Shown: positions 19,408 to 27,829 of the stretch, in pieces
How positions within the stretch are numbered: position 1 is the stretch's first letter
Layout of the letters: each line of letters begins with the position of its first letter
Source of the DNA: Alloyangia pacifica
Lineage (GTDB): Bacteria; Pseudomonadota; Alphaproteobacteria; Rhodobacterales; Rhodobacteraceae
Direction of reading: 5' to 3'
Length of the DNA stretch: 64,000 nt
Assembly: GCF_900116195.1 (NCBI RefSeq)
Contig: NZ_FOZW01000002.1
Coordinates: 310,001 to 374,000, forward strand
The notes under the pieces: model-generated
Told to the model about the DNA's origin: nothing
Seen by the model: the letters and a program-made list of their open reading frames with translations, nothing else
Database searches by the model: none
Position numbers and translations under genes: made by a program

Positions 19408-19528
19408 AGGTCCGGGCGGCCCTCGCAGCGCCCTCATCTGCAACGTCATGATCCGGGAGACCCTCTCCCACCTTTCTTCAACTCAGGCGCGTCTCGGAAT
19501 GCGGACGGCCAACAGAAGGATCACAGCC

Positions 19529-21067
19529 ATGCCCCAGTCGGCAGACAAGGTGCTCGATCACGCACCGCTCTTCCAGCAGCCCGAATACAAGGAGATGCTG
19601 GCCCAGAAGAAGATCAACTTCGAATGCGGTCACCCTGACGAGATGGTCAAGGAGATCGGTGACTGGACCAAGTCCTGGGAGTACCGCGAGAAGAACCTCG
19701 CCCGCGAGGCCCTCACGGTGAACCCCGCCAAGGCCTGCCAGCCGCTCGGCGCGGTCTTCGCGTCGCAGGGCTATGAAGCCACCATGCCCTTCGTGCACGG
19801 ATCGCAGGGCTGCGTCGCCTACTACCGCTCGCACCTGTCGCGGCACTTCAAGGAGCCGAGCTCCTGCGTGTCGTCTTCGATGACCGAGGATGCGGCGGTC
19901 TTCGGCGGGCTGATCAACATGGTCGACGGGCTTGCCAACACCAAGGCACTCTACGATCCCAAGATGATCGCCGTCAGCACCACCTGCATGGCCGAGGTGA
20001 TCGGTGACGACCTCAACTCCTTCATCCAGCAGGCCAAGCAGAAGGGCTCGGTGGCCGAGGACTTCGATGTGCCGCACGCCCATACCCCGGCCTTCGTCGG
20101 CAGCCATGTGGACGGCTACGACAACATGCAGAAGGGCATCCTGAGCCACTTCTGGGACAAGGCCGAGCGCGTCGAGGGCGAAGGGCTCAACATCATCCCC
20201 GGCTTCGACGGCTTCGCGGTCGGCAACAACCGCGAGATCAAGCGGATGCTCGATGAGATGGGCGTCGATTTCACCTTCCTGTCGGACGTGTCGGATGTCT
20301 ACGACACCCCCTCGGACGGCGAATTCCGCATGTACTCGGGCGGCACCAAACTGGAAGAGGCCAAGGCGGCGCTGAACGCCAAGGCCACCATCAGCCTGCA
20401 GGAATGGTGCACCCCGAAGACCATGGAGTACATCGCGGGCAAGGGGCAGGAAACCGCCGCGTTGCACTATCCCATGGGCATCCAGGCCACCGACGAGTTC
20501 CTGATGAAGGTCAGCGCGCTCACCGGCAAGGCGATCCCGGGCAGCCTGAAGCTCGAGCGCGGCCGCCTCGTTGATGCGCTGGCCGACAGCCAGGCACATC
20601 TGCACGGCAAGACCTACGCCATCTACGGCGATCCGGATTTCGTCTATGCCATGGCACGTTTCGTCATGGAGATGGGCGGCGAGCCGGTGCACTGCCTTGC
20701 CACCAACGGCGGCAAGAAGTGGGCCAAGCAGATGGAAGAGCTGCTGGCCTCCTCGCCCTTCGGCAAGCAGGGCCAGGTCTGGGCCGGCAAGGATCTCTGG
20801 CACATGCGCTCGCTGCTCGACACCGAGCCGGTCGACATGCTGATCGGCAACTCCTACGGCAAATACCTCGAGCGCGACACCGGCACGCCGCTGATCCGGC
20901 TGATGTTCCCGATCTTCGACCGCCACCACTACCACCGCTTCCCGACCATGGGCTACCAGGGGGCGCTGAACGTGCTGGTCAAGCTGCTGGATACCGTCTT
21001 CGACAAGCTCGACGATGACACGATCATCCCGGGCGAGACCGACTACAGCTACGACCTGACCCGCTGA
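19529..21067 (+). CDS. nifK: Nitrogenase molybdenum-iron protein beta chain NifK
   Basis: A 512-residue subunit. P-cluster ligands C70 (AKACQPLG), C95 ([10 protein letters not shown]) and C153 ([12 protein letters not shown]) fall at the same residue numbers as in Azotobacter NifK, which supports the start chosen ([11 protein letters not shown]) with AGAAGGA upstream. Other family marks are [14 protein letters not shown] (about residues 114-127) and [17 protein letters not shown] near the C terminus. A strong rho-independent terminator follows 21 bases after the stop, closing the nifHDK operon. Confidence 0.98.
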   Translation: MPQSADKVLDHAPLFQQPEYKEMLAQKKINFECGHPDEMVKEIGDWTKSWEYREKNLAREALTVNPAKACQPLGAVFASQGYEATMPFVHGSQGCVAYYRSHLSRHFKEPSSCVSSSMTEDAAVFGGLINMVDGLANTKALYDPKMIAVSTTCMAEVIGDDLNSFIQQAKQKGSVAEDFDVPHAHTPAFVGSHVDGYDNMQKGILSHFWDKAERVEGEGLNIIPGFDGFAVGNNREIKRMLDEMGVDFTFLSDVSDVYDTPSDGEFRMYSGGTKLEEAKAALNAKATISLQEWCTPKTMEYIAGKGQETAALHYPMGIQATDEFLMKVSALTGKAIPGSLKLERGRLVDALADSQAHLHGKTYAIYGDPDFVYAMARFVMEMGGEPVHCLATNGGKKWAKQMEELLASSPFGKQGQVWAGKDLWHMRSLLDTEPVDMLIGNSYGKYLERDTGTPLIRLMFPIFDRHHYHRFPTMGYQGALNVLVKLLDTVFDKLDDDTIIPGETDYSYDLTR

Positions 21068-21088
21068 GCCGGGCAGGGCAGAAAGAGG

Positions 21089-21122
21089 ACCGACCGCGGG
21101 AGACCGCGGTCGGTTTGGTTTT
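21089..21122 (+). terminator. Terminator after nifK
   Basis: An 11-bp perfect stem (ACCGACCGCGG / CCGCGGTCGGT) with loop GAGA followed by TTGGTTTT. Confidence 0.85.
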
Positions 21123-21285
21123 CGGGTTGCGCCTGCCCGTCCGGGCGGGCTGTCTCTCTGAGACCGAGGCACGACGGCTAGAGGTCTCTCGGACGTGGCC
21201 GGGATAAAGTGCCGACCTCAACCGGTGCGGCGCCACCCCACGGGCAGGCACCCGCCCGGCTTGCGTCGCACTGACTTCGTGCTCT

Positions 21286-21717
21286 CTACGGCCGCACGTA
21301 GGCGTAGCCTTCCTCCTGCAGTTCGATCAGCCGGACCACGCCCGAGGGCACAACGCTGGCCTCGTCCAGAAGCACCAGTTTCTCGCCGGTCTTCTTCTCC
21401 ATCCCGGCGATGGTGTTGGCGCAGGCGGAGAAGGTGATCGGTAGCTCCAGCGCCATGGTCGAAATGCGGTCCTTCACCGGGCTCTTGCCCTCGACCAGCA
21501 TGTGGAGGCCCGGGCCATAGGCGACCATCTCGATCACCACCTCGTCGCCGGCTTCGCTGTAGTAGGCCGCGACGTTCTGGGCATTGTTGAGCGCCATATT
21601 CAGAACCTGCGGGTCGTTCTGGTCCACGTGGATCGCCACGTGGTGGGTCTTGCCTTCTGCCATCGCCATAAGCGGCGCTGCCGCCAGTATCGCGGCGAGC
21701 GCGGTTCTCCTGATCAT
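21286..21717 (-). CDS. Periplasmic DsrE/DsrF-like protein
   Basis: A 143-residue protein with a cleavable signal peptide (RRTALAAILAAAPLMAMA, cleavage near residue 20) and one DsrE/DsrF-like domain: HHVAIHVDQNDPQVLNMALNN, IEMVAYGPGLHMLV and TFSACANTIAGMEKKTG. The cysteine at about residue 99 (SACANT) matches the position of the reactive cysteine in many DsrE-like proteins. GGGAGGAG precedes the ATG. It is divergent from nifE, with the NifA site and sigma-54 promoter of nifE between them, and its own upstream 60 bases are AT-rich. The function is unknown; sulfur transfer or sulfide-related roles are known for the family. Confidence 0.75.
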   Translation of the reverse strand: MIRRTALAAILAAAPLMAMAEGKTHHVAIHVDQNDPQVLNMALNNAQNVAAYYSEAGDEVVIEMVAYGPGLHMLVEGKSPVKDRISTMALELPITFSACANTIAGMEKKTGEKLVLLDEASVVPSGVVRLIELQEEGYAYVRP

Positions 21718-21834
21718 CGTTGTCTCCTCCCTTAGACAACGTAATCATATATGTGAATTGAAGAATAAAATAGGGTTTTGATGCGGATGCGCGTCGGAGG
21801 TATCGGCGCGCGACGCGGGTCGTGCTTGCCTCAT

Positions 21835-21850
21835 TGTCGCGAAGCCTACA
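21835..21850. promoter_or_regulatory. NifA upstream activator sequence of nifE
   Basis: Perfect TGT-CGCGAAGCCT-ACA, 58 bases upstream of the nifE -24 element. A near-IHF sequence (CAA-N4-CTGAAA) lies between them at 21877-21889. Confidence 0.8.
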
Positions 21851-21907
21851 TCCACGACAAACCGGGAGATGCCGGTCAAACCCCTGAAAACCCGGGCGTG
21901 TCGCACT

Positions 21908-21922
21908 TGGCACGGCGCTTGC
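21908..21922 (+). promoter_or_regulatory. nifE: Sigma-54 -24/-12 promoter of nifE
   Basis: TGGCAC-GGCGC-TTGC, perfect consensus, 34 bases before the nifE start. Confidence 0.88.
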
Positions 21923-21955
21923 TGGATACCCTCGAACCGCGCGAGGAGATGCAGC

Positions 21956-23524
21956 ATGGCCGACGCCCTGAAGGACAAGATTGCCGATGTCTTCGACGAA
22001 CCCGCCTGCGGGCACAACGTCAACAAGACCGAGCAGCAGCGCAAGAAGGGCTGCGCCAAGCCGCTGACGCCGGGTGCGGCGGCGGGAGGCTGCGCCTTCG
22101 ACGGGGCGAAGATCGTGCTGCAGCCCATCGTCGACGTCGCGCATCTGGTGCATGCGCCGCTGGCCTGCGAGGGCAACGGCTGGGACAACCGCGGCGCGGC
22201 CTCCTCAGGCTCCGAACGTTACCGCACCGGCTTCACCACCGACATGACCGAGCTCGACATCGTCATGGGCTACGGCGAGAAAAAGCTCTTCCGCGCCATC
22301 CGCGAAGTTATCGAAGCCGAGGACCCGCCCGCCGTCTTCGTCTATTCCACCTGTGTCCCCGCGCTCATCGGCGATGACATCGACGCAGTGTGCAAGGCGG
22401 CGAGCGACACCTTCGGCACCCCCTGCATTCCGGTCAATGCGCCGGGCTACGTCGGCAGCAAGAACCTCGGCAACAAGCTCGCCGGCGAGGCGATGCTCGA
22501 TCACGTGATCGGCACCGTCGAGCCCGCCTTCACCACGCCCTACGACATCAACATCGTCGGCGATTACAACCTGTCGGGCGAGCTGTGGCAGGTGAAGCCG
22601 CTGCTCGACCGGCTGGGAATCCGCATCCTCGGCTCGCTCTCGGCCGATGCGCGCTACAAGCAGGTGGCGATGATGCACCGCGCCAAGGTCACGATGATGG
22701 TCTGCTCCAAGGCGCTGATCAACGTTGCGCGCAAACTCGACGAGCGCTACGGCATTCCCTTCTTCGAGGGGTCTTTCTACGGCATCTCCGACACCTCCCA
22801 GAGCCTGCGCCAGATGTGCCTGATCCTTGTCGAGCAGGGTGCGGAGCCCGAGTTGCTGGACCGCTGCGAGGCGCTGATCGCCGAAGAGGAAGCGCAGATC
22901 TGGGCGCAGCTCGAGCCGTTCCGTCCCCGCGTCGCGGGCCGCAAGGTGCTGCTCTACACCGGCGGGCACAAGAGCTGGTCGGTGGTGGCGGCGCTGCAGG
23001 AGCTGGGCATGGAGGTGATCGGCACCTCGGTGCGCAAGGCCACCGAGGAGGACAAGGGCCGGGTCGTCGACATCATGGGCGACGACAAGCACATGTTCGA
23101 CAACATGGCACCCAAGGACATGTACCACCTGCTGAAGGATGCCGGCGCCGACGTGCTGATGTCGGGCGGGCGCAGCCAGTTCGTGGCGCTGAAGGCGAAG
23201 ATGCCCTGGGTCGACGTGAACCAGGAAAAGCATGAACCCTATGCGGGTTACATGGGCATGGTCGACCTGCTGCGCGCCATCGACCGGGCGGTGAACAACC
23301 CGATGTGGGAAGAGCTGCGCGCGCCCGCGCCCTGGGAGGAGCCGCTGACCGAGGGGCGGGTGCTGCCCGCCCATTCCGGTGCCTGCCCGGTGACCGGGAT
23401 AAGCGCTGGCATGGGCAGGCCGGTCAGCCTCGTGCCGCCGCTGCCGCCTGCCGAGGTGATCGCCAGCGCCGCGCCGGAGGTGTCCGGCTTCACCTCCTCC
23501 GACACCGATTTCGAGGATTGCTGA
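21956..23524 (+). CDS. nifE: FeMo-cofactor scaffold protein NifE
   Basis: A 522-residue NifD paralogue that with NifN forms the scaffold on which NifB-co is matured to FeMo-co. Recognisable parts: the cysteine motif GCAKPLTPGAAAGGCAFDGA (about residues 32-51), HAPLACEGNGWDNRGA, VYSTCVPALIGDDIDAVCK and the late FMSGGR-like VLMSGGRSQF. It is somewhat longer than many NifE (about 450-490) because of an extended C-terminal tail after APAPWEEPL. GAGGAG stands before the ATG. First gene of a long operon running to the TPR gene at 27484; nifN starts one base after its stop. Confidence 0.96.
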   Translation: MADALKDKIADVFDEPACGHNVNKTEQQRKKGCAKPLTPGAAAGGCAFDGAKIVLQPIVDVAHLVHAPLACEGNGWDNRGAASSGSERYRTGFTTDMTELDIVMGYGEKKLFRAIREVIEAEDPPAVFVYSTCVPALIGDDIDAVCKAASDTFGTPCIPVNAPGYVGSKNLGNKLAGEAMLDHVIGTVEPAFTTPYDINIVGDYNLSGELWQVKPLLDRLGIRILGSLSADARYKQVAMMHRAKVTMMVCSKALINVARKLDERYGIPFFEGSFYGISDTSQSLRQMCLILVEQGAEPELLDRCEALIAEEEAQIWAQLEPFRPRVAGRKVLLYTGGHKSWSVVAALQELGMEVIGTSVRKATEEDKGRVVDIMGDDKHMFDNMAPKDMYHLLKDAGADVLMSGGRSQFVALKAKMPWVDVNQEKHEPYAGYMGMVDLLRAIDRAVNNPMWEELRAPAPWEEPLTEGRVLPAHSGACPVTGISAGMGRPVSLVPPLPPAEVIASAAPEVSGFTSSDTDFEDC

Positions 23525-23525
23525 C

Positions 23526-24911
23526 ATGGCCCGGCTCATCCATCCCAAGCGCGCGCTTTCGACCAACCCGCTGAAAAGCTCGGCCCCTCTGGGCGCGGCG
23601 CTGGCCTATCTCGGGATCGAGAAATCCGTGCCGCTGTTCCATGGCTCGCAGGGCTGCACCGCCTTTGCGATGGTCCATCTCGTGCGCCACTTCAAGGAAG
23701 CCGTGCCGCTGCAGACCACGGCGATGAACGAGGTCTCGACCATCCTCGGCGGCGCCGACCAGATCGAGGAGGCGATCGAGAACCTGCGCAAGAAATCCAG
23801 CCCGAAGTTCATCGGCATCGCCTCCACCGCGCTGACCGAGACCCGGGGCGAGGACGTGCCGGGCGAGCTGAAGGAGATCGTCGCGCGCCGCAGCGATTTT
23901 GCGGATACGAAGATCGTCTATGCCTCCACCCCCGATTTCGACGGCGCGCTGCAGGATGGCTGGGCCAAGGCAGTGGAGGCCATCGTCGAGGCGCTGGTGC
24001 CGCGCGTCAGCGAGCGTGACCCCGACCTGCGACAGGTGACCCTGCTTTGCGGATCGCACCTGACGCCCGCCGAGATCGAGGAACTGGTGCGGATGATCCG
24101 TGCCTTCGGGCTCGAGCCCATCGTGCTGCCGGACATTTCCAGCTCTCTCGACGGGCACGTCAGCGACGACTGGTCCGGCACCTCGCAGGGCGGCACGCCG
24201 CTGGCCCAGATCGAGGCCATCTCGCGCAGCGCCTTCACGCTGGCGGTGGGCGAGCAGATGCGGAAAGCGGCTCAGATGCTCGAGGACCGCGCCATGACCC
24301 CTTACCGGGTGTTCCAGTCGGTTACGGGCCTCAAGCCGGTCGATGCCTTCGTGCGCACGCTCATGGGGTTGTCGGGGGTGCAGGATCCGCCGCCCTCGAT
24401 CAAGCGCGACCGTTCACGGCTGATCGACGCCGCGCTCGACGCGCATTTCCACACCGGCGGGCTGAAGGTCGCCATCGGCGCCGACCCGGACCTGCTGTTC
24501 GCGCTGTCGGGCGCACTGGCCTCGATGGGCGCCGAGATCGTCACCGCGGTCACCACCTCGCAGCACTCGCCACTCATTGATCGGATGCCCTGCGAAGAGG
24601 TGATCCTCGGCGATCTCGGCGACTTCGAGCGCAGCGCCAGGGAGCAGGGCGCGCAGATCCTGCTGACCCATTCGCATGGCCGCCACGCCGAGCACCGGCT
24701 CCACAAGCCGCTGGTGCGCGTCGGCTTTCCCATCTTCGACCGGATCGGCGCGCAGGATGCCTGCCGGGTCGGCTACCGCGGCAGCCGGGCGTTTCTCTAC
24801 GAGATCGCGGCCACCGTGCAATCGCTTCACCACCGCTCGCGCCCCGAGGATTTCGGCGCGGCCCCCATCGCAGAGGAGTTCGAACATGTCCCGCACTCTA
24901 CGCGTCATTGA
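23526..24911 (+). CDS. nifN: FeMo-cofactor scaffold protein NifN
   Basis: A 461-residue NifK paralogue, partner of NifE. Typical sequences are KRALSTNPLKSSAPLGAALAYLGI at the N terminus, VPLFHGSQGCTAFAMVHLVRHFKE (about residues 35-58) and DISSSLDGHVSDDWSGTSQGGT (about 200). It keeps one of the P-cluster-type cysteines (SQGC) and lacks others, as usual for NifN. It starts one base after nifE and its 3' end overlaps nifX by 26 bases. Confidence 0.95.
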   Translation: MARLIHPKRALSTNPLKSSAPLGAALAYLGIEKSVPLFHGSQGCTAFAMVHLVRHFKEAVPLQTTAMNEVSTILGGADQIEEAIENLRKKSSPKFIGIASTALTETRGEDVPGELKEIVARRSDFADTKIVYASTPDFDGALQDGWAKAVEAIVEALVPRVSERDPDLRQVTLLCGSHLTPAEIEELVRMIRAFGLEPIVLPDISSSLDGHVSDDWSGTSQGGTPLAQIEAISRSAFTLAVGEQMRKAAQMLEDRAMTPYRVFQSVTGLKPVDAFVRTLMGLSGVQDPPPSIKRDRSRLIDAALDAHFHTGGLKVAIGADPDLLFALSGALASMGAEIVTAVTTSQHSPLIDRMPCEEVILGDLGDFERSAREQGAQILLTHSHGRHAEHRLHKPLVRVGFPIFDRIGAQDACRVGYRGSRAFLYEIAATVQSLHHRSRPEDFGAAPIAEEFEHVPHSTRH

Positions 24912-25377
24912 CGGCGACACTGCCAGCGCTGGCCCGGCCCCGGGCGAGACGCCGCTGCGCATCGCCATCGCGACCAACGACATGGAATACCTTGGCGCGC
25001 ATTTCGGCTCCGCCAAGAAGTTCGCCGTCTACGAGGTCTGGAAGTCCGGTCATCGCTTCATCGAGGCGCATGAGTTCGACAATGTGACCAAGCAGAAGGG
25101 CAAGCACGACGACCAGGACGACAAGATCACCCCCAAGGTCGAGGCTTTGCGCGGCTGCGCGCTGCTCTTCGCGCTGGCCATCGGCGGCCCCTCGGCCGCG
25201 AAGATCGTCAAGGCCGGGGTGCATCCGATCAAGCGCAAGGACCCCGAGCCCATCGAGGCGGTGCTGGAGCAGGTGCAGGTGATGCTCAACGGCACGCCGC
25301 CACCCTTCCTGCGCAAGATCCTCGGCACCTTCGACAAGCCCAGCTTCATGGACGATTACGCACAGGAGACCGTCTGA
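24886..25377 (+). CDS. nifX: NifX, FeMo-cofactor/NifB-co carrier
   Basis: A 163-residue protein with one dinitrogenase iron-molybdenum cofactor-binding domain (about residues 24-125): [26 protein letters not shown] and [25 protein letters not shown]. In the family it binds NifB-co and the VK-cluster and shuttles between NifB and NifEN. An N-terminal extension of about 20 residues precedes the domain. AGAGGAG stands before the ATG although this is inside nifN. It overlaps the next gene by one base (TGATG). Confidence 0.93.
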   Translation: MSRTLRVIDGDTASAGPAPGETPLRIAIATNDMEYLGAHFGSAKKFAVYEVWKSGHRFIEAHEFDNVTKQKGKHDDQDDKITPKVEALRGCALLFALAIGGPSAAKIVKAGVHPIKRKDPEPIEAVLEQVQVMLNGTPPPFLRKILGTFDKPSFMDDYAQETV

Positions 25378-25850
25378 TGACCCTTGAGACCCTAGAGACC
25401 CCGCGCGGCGGCGAGATGGTGGTGAGCGATTTCCTCACCCAGCTCGCCGCCGTGATCCGCGCCGAGGACAGCTATGGCCAGTGGGACGAGAAGTCCGACG
25501 CCGACCTCCTGTCCGAGTTCATCGTAACCCGCGAGGAGCGCCGCGACATTCCGATCATCGGCGATCCCGATCCCGACGTGATGTGGCGGGTGACCAAGTT
25601 CTACGATGCCGTCGGGCTCTTGATCGAGAAACGCTCGGGCTGCATGGCCAGCCAGATGCAGAAGATGAGCCACGAGGGCTTCGGCCGTGTGGTGCTGATC
25701 GCCGGCAAGCTGGTGGTCGTGTCGAAGCACTTGCGCGACGTGCATCGCTTCGGCTTCGAGAGCTGGGCCAAGCTGGCCGAGGCCGGGGACAAGCTGGTCG
25801 CGGGAGCGGTCGAGACCATCGATAAGTTCCCCGATGCGGCGAGGGGGTGA
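25377..25850 (+). CDS. NifX-associated protein, DUF269 family
   Basis: A 157-residue soluble protein of the DUF269 family almost always found after nifX. Family segments: [45 protein letters not shown] and [24 protein letters not shown]. The biochemical role is undefined, but deletion in some diazotrophs affects cofactor synthesis. TGATG overlap with nifX. Confidence 0.9.
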   Translation: MTLETLETPRGGEMVVSDFLTQLAAVIRAEDSYGQWDEKSDADLLSEFIVTREERRDIPIIGDPDPDVMWRVTKFYDAVGLLIEKRSGCMASQMQKMSHEGFGRVVLIAGKLVVVSKHLRDVHRFGFESWAKLAEAGDKLVAGAVETIDKFPDAARG

Positions 25851-25853
25851 GCC

Positions 25854-25991
25854 ATGGTCCGCATCGAGCCCCTGCCGCGCCCGCGCAAGCCGGTCCCCGT
25901 GCTCTCGCTGAAGCCCGCGGCGGGGCGTACAGCGTTGTCGCGATTCATCCGAAATCCCGCAAAGATACCCGCGAAGAGGAAAATGTCATGA
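25854..25991 (+). CDS. Possible 45-aa basic protein coupled to the DUF269 and DUF683 genes
   Basis: A short frame starting ATG-GTC-CGC three bases after the DUF269 stop and ending in TGA that overlaps the ATG of the DUF683 gene (ATGA). It would encode 45 residues, rich in proline, arginine and lysine (begins MVRIEPLPRPRKP, ends PAKRKMS), with no cysteine and no domain I know. GAGGGGGTGA just upstream could act as ribosome binding site. The exact stop-start overlaps on both sides favour a real, coupled gene or a leader that couples translation across this gap. Without comparison to other genomes this is only a proposal. Confidence 0.4.
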   Translation: MVRIEPLPRPRKPVPVLSLKPAAGRTALSRFIRNPAKIPAKRKMS

Positions 25992-26197
25992 GCCTCGAAG
26001 AGCTGGAAACCCGCGTGAAGAAACTGTCGATGCGGGCCACCGATGCCAAGATGAACCTGCACGACCTCGCCGAGGAGCTGCCGGTGGACTGGGAGAAGAT
26101 CCCCGAGACCGCCGAGCGCACCTTCGAGATTTTCAAGGAGCTCAGCGCCGCGCGCCGGCAGCTGAAGGCGGCGAAGAAAGCCGCGGCGGAGGCGTGA
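25988..26197 (+). CDS. DUF683 (CCE_0567) family nif-associated small protein
   Basis: A 69-residue all-helical protein: MSLEELETRVKKLSMRATDAKMNLHDLAEELP, then DWEKIPETAERTFEIFKELSAAR and a lysine/alanine tail, a probable helical hairpin. Members of the family lie between the DUF269 gene and fdxB in many diazotrophs and form small helical oligomers; the function is unknown. It ends one base before the fdxB start, so both are coupled. Confidence 0.88.
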   Translation: MSLEELETRVKKLSMRATDAKMNLHDLAEELPVDWEKIPETAERTFEIFKELSAARRQLKAAKKAAAEA

Positions 26198-26198
26198 G

Positions 26199-26504
26199 AT
26201 GAGCGTTGTCGCCTATACCCGGGGCGGGGCCGAATACGTGCCCGAGTACCTCATGGCCATCGACCCCGAGAAATGCATCGGCTGCGGGCGCTGCTACAAG
26301 GTCTGCGGTCGCGACGTGATGACCCTGCACGGGGTCACCGAGGACGGCGAGATCGTCCGCCCCGGCACGGATGAGTACGAGGATGTCGAGGACGAGATCG
26401 TCAAGAAGGTCATGTCGATGATCGCCCCCGAGAATTGCATCGGCTGCGGTGCCTGCGCCCGGGTCTGCCCCTCGGACTGCCAGACCCATGCAGCGCTCGC
26501 CTGA
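26199..26504 (+). CDS. fdxB: Ferredoxin III FdxB (nif-specific 2[4Fe-4S])
   Basis: A 101-residue ferredoxin with motifs C26-x2-C29-x2-C32-x3-C36 and C80-x2-C83-x2-C86-x3-C90-P separated by a 43-residue acidic insert, the pattern of FdxB/ferredoxin III of nif clusters. The first motif ends CGRD rather than CP. It is thought to feed electrons to cofactor biosynthesis or nitrogenase. The 3' end overlaps nifQ by 17 bases. Confidence 0.9.
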   Translation: MSVVAYTRGGAEYVPEYLMAIDPEKCIGCGRCYKVCGRDVMTLHGVTEDGEIVRPGTDEYEDVEDEIVKKVMSMIAPENCIGCGACARVCPSDCQTHAALA

Positions 26505-27048
26505 GCTGACTGCCGGGACCGCCGGGGCGGGGCTGCTCGCCGGGGCGATGCTGACGGTCTCGGATTTCTGCTGCATCCTCGACCACGCGCTGTCCGAGCG
26601 CGAGGCGGGGATGGGTCCGCTGACCGAGCGGCTGGGCCTTTCGGGATCGCAGCTGCGGGCCCTGCGCGACCGCTGGTTGCCGCACGCGGTGCTGCCCGAT
26701 CTCGACCTGCCCGCGCCTGACGTGCCCGACGACCAGCGGGCGATCCGGACGCTGATCCTATGGCGCTGCGGCGTGGCCACCGACGAGGCGCGCTGGCTCG
26801 CCGCCATCCTCGCGCGCCGCGCCGCCGAGCCGCATCACCTGTGGGAGGATCTGGGCCTGCCGGGGCGGGCCGCGCTCTCGGGGATGATCCGTCGCCACCT
26901 GCCGGGACTCGCGCAGGCCAACAGCCGGAACATGCGCTGGAAGAGGTTCTTCTACCGGCAGATCTGCTCGGATGCGGCCTTCTCGCTCTGCCTCTCGCCG
27001 TCGTGCGACGCTTGCGACGAGAGGGCCGAGTGCTTTGCCCCCGATTGA
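26488..27048 (+). CDS. nifQ: NifQ, molybdenum donor for FeMo-co synthesis
   Basis: A 186-residue protein with the C-terminal NifQ metal-binding motif C-x4-C-x2-C-x5-C (in LCLSPSCDACDERAECF), which in the family holds a Mo-Fe-S cluster used to give Mo to NifEN/NifH. The N-terminal part is helical and arginine-rich and contains the conserved NSRNMRWKRFFYRQIC stretch just before the motif. The ATG at 26488 inside fdxB is chosen because longer in-frame starts lie deeper in fdxB. It overlaps the next gene by 14 bases. Confidence 0.92.
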   Translation: MQRSPELTAGTAGAGLLAGAMLTVSDFCCILDHALSEREAGMGPLTERLGLSGSQLRALRDRWLPHAVLPDLDLPAPDVPDDQRAIRTLILWRCGVATDEARWLAAILARRAAEPHHLWEDLGLPGRAALSGMIRRHLPGLAQANSRNMRWKRFFYRQICSDAAFSLCLSPSCDACDERAECFAPD

Positions 27049-27484
27049 TCCCGCCACGCTGCTGGCCGGGGCCGAGGCCGCGCGCACCCGTCCCATCGAA
27101 AGCGCCGAGGCCATCGCCCGCGCGCTGAAGGCCGCGCCCGCCGATCCCGAGGTGCGGCTGGCGGCCTATCGCTTCCATTTCTACAGCCACGACCACGCCG
27201 CCGCGCTCGAGCAGGCGCGGGTGCTGCTGGGCTTTGCCGCCCGGCGGCTGAACGTCTCGGCGGACTGGAGAGATGTGCGGGCTTGGGACGCGGCGTTCAC
27301 GGCGCATGACTTCGCACCGGGGCTCTACCTGCAGGCGCTGGTGGCGATCGGCTATTGCGCCGCACGGCTGGGACAGATCGAGGAGGCGGGGGACGTGCTG
27401 GCGAAGGCGGCCGAGCTCGATCCCACGGACCGTTTCGGCGGCGCCTGGCTGCTGGCGCGGCTTGCGGCGGTGGAGGAGGACTAG
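27035..27484 (+). CDS. Small TPR-like protein after nifQ
   Basis: A 149-residue helical protein with features of two or three tetratricopeptide repeats: AEAIARALKAAPADPEVRLA, AALEQARVLLGFAARRL and LGQIEEAGDVLAKAAELDP. The TTG at 27035 overlaps nifQ by 14 bases and is a guess; an in-frame ATG at 26972 lies 77 bases inside nifQ. It is the last gene before the NifA-controlled iscA promoter, so it closes the nifE operon. The function is unknown; a scaffold role in nitrogenase assembly is only a suggestion from position. Confidence 0.65.
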   Translation: MPPIDPATLLAGAEAARTRPIESAEAIARALKAAPADPEVRLAAYRFHFYSHDHAAALEQARVLLGFAARRLNVSADWRDVRAWDAAFTAHDFAPGLYLQALVAIGYCAARLGQIEEAGDVLAKAAELDPTDRFGGAWLLARLAAVEED

Positions 27485-27683
27485 GGTCTTCAAACTGTGC
27501 ATCGCGAGTCATGCAAGCGCTAGCCCGTCACGCTGAAGGCGCATCGATATTCATCGGCGCACCTTTGGCGCGACGGGATGGCGTCGTTCATCGGGCTCGA
27601 TCGGATGCCGCCACGATGAACGACCGCTCGCACTGCGGTATTTGGCCTTAGTTCCATGCGGCGCAGCGCGAGACCAAAGCCAT
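27485..27683. other. Upstream region of the iscA-nifU promoter
   Basis: No gene is seen in the interval 27485-27829. It contains an element almost the same as one upstream of nifH (27559-27577), a perfect 11-bp inverted repeat (GTCGTTCATCG at 27583-27593 / CGATGAACGAC at 27614-27624, 20-base spacer) that may end the nifE transcript although no T-run follows, and downstream the NifA site and promoter listed separately. Confidence 0.55.
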
Positions 27684-27699
27684 TGTCGCATGTCGCACA
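27684..27699. promoter_or_regulatory. NifA upstream activator sequence of iscA-nifUSV
   Basis: Perfect TGT-CGCATGTCGC-ACA, 72 bases upstream of the -24 element. A near-IHF sequence (TAA-N4-CTGAAA) lies between them at 27740-27752. Confidence 0.82.
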
Positions 27700-27770
27700 T
27701 CCGTCATTGTCGCCATCTGCCGCACTCTGCCACCCCGCGTAACCATCTGAAAAACATGTCTCCCGCCGCT

Positions 27771-27785
27771 TGGCACATTCCTTGC
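27771..27785 (+). promoter_or_regulatory. Sigma-54 -24/-12 promoter of iscA-nifUSV
   Basis: TGGCAC-ATTCC-TTGC, perfect consensus, 45 bases before the iscA start. Confidence 0.9.
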
Positions 27786-27829
27786 TGAGGCAAGTGAAAG
27801 GCCACGCCACCCGCACAGGAGACACTCCC

